Origin: Dyella_B sp035486915 | GTDB taxonomy: Bacteria; Pseudomonadota; Gammaproteobacteria; Xanthomonadales; Rhodanobacteraceae | Direction of reading: 5' to 3' | Assembly: GCF_035486915.1 (NCBI RefSeq) | Contig: NZ_DATHMR010000076.1 | Coordinates: 1 to 32,121, forward strand | DNA length: 32,121 bases | Shown here: piece after piece, positions 32,006-32,121 of the stretch | How positions within the stretch are numbered: position 1 is the stretch's first letter | How the letters are laid out: each line of letters opens with the position of its first letter | Made by a program: the position numbers and the translations under genes | The notes under the pieces: model-generated | Told to the model about the DNA's origin: nothing | The model's database searches: none | What the model saw: the letters and a program-made list of their open reading frames with translations, nothing else

Positions 32006-32121
32006 TCAGAAGCGCCCGTTGGTGAGTTCGTACACCGTGTTTCTGAGCGCTACCAATTTCGGACCGAAGTCATGAATGAGCTTTTCGCGAGTCATCACCG
32101 AGACACGACCGCTGCAGTTGA
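32006..32121 (-). CDS. C-terminal fragment, possibly IclR-family regulator
   Basis: Only the last 38 codons are inside the window; reading ends in NCSGRVSVMTREKLIHDFGPKLVALRNTVYELTNGRF. The pattern of a small-residue strand ending in a 'S/T-R-E' turn, then an amphipathic helix with a central 'FGPxLV' is like the C-terminus of IclR-type regulators, where the last helix closes the effector-binding domain. That is a weak match from a short piece. Placement 30 bases upstream of the oxidoreductase/ligase/MFS genes on the same strand would fit a pathway regulator. It could also be the end of an unrelated enzyme. Confidence 0.4.
   Translation of the reverse strand, partial: NCSGRVSVMTREKLIHDFGPKLVALRNTVYELTNGRF

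Noticed and set aside
1..32121. tRNA, rRNA, CRISPR array, prophage or insertion sequence
   Set aside because: No cloverleaf-like tRNA, regularly spaced repeats, integrase or transposase genes, or target-site duplications were noticed by eye on either strand.

Overview
The window looks like a chromosomal segment of a gammaproteobacterium, most likely Xanthomonadales / Rhodanobacteraceae (Dyella, Rhodanobacter or Luteibacter-like). This is inferred from moderately high GC with GC-rich third positions, the mix of housekeeping families, and xanthomonad-style small proteins. No phage, insertion sequence, CRISPR array, rRNA or tRNA gene was recognised. The first 22 kb is dense, ordinary chromosome. 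From about 22.4 kb the spacing loosens and the content becomes accessory.

Left part (1-8.2 kb): the 3' part of purT (purine synthesis) followed by a membrane-anchored FMN glutamate-synthase-like protein. Convergent to these is a minus-strand run of bpt (N-end rule leucyltransferase), a small membrane protein, the thioesterase tesB and an AmpD-like amidase. Divergent from the amidase is a small alpha/beta hydrolase gene whose stop overlaps the TTG start of rlmL (bifunctional 23S rRNA methyltransferase).

Middle (8.2-22.4 kb): a secreted Gly/Tyr/Pro-rich protein with a strong terminator, then the two-gene ergothioneine operon egtB-egtD (ATGA overlap). A REP-like hairpin separates egtD from the convergent mfd. 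Upstream of mfd, all on the minus strand, are a GNAT acetyltransferase, a ZnT9-like CDF transporter, a Slp-family lipoprotein, rlmJ, an EamA exporter, an AsmA-family protein and a periplasmic cyclophilin.

Right part (22.4-32.1 kb): two small genes (one a SHOCT-like lipoprotein with a terminator) and a DUF4386 membrane protein. Divergent from the latter is the most interesting block, about 24.36-26.51 kb. It holds an ArsR-type regulator with a strong promoter, two tandem TCAAC-N6-GTTGA operators and an apparently leaderless start. The regulator is followed by two paralogous DUF899 thioredoxin-like proteins, each with a CxxC motif, and a tiny CPLC hydrophobic protein. I propose it as a self-regulated thiol/redox or toxic-compound response cassette; its function is not established. 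The window ends with an RMD1/DUF155 protein, an MFS permease, an acyl-CoA ligase and a quinone oxidoreductase. A cut-off gene at the right edge may be an IclR-type regulator. Together these last genes suggest uptake and CoA activation of an organic acid.
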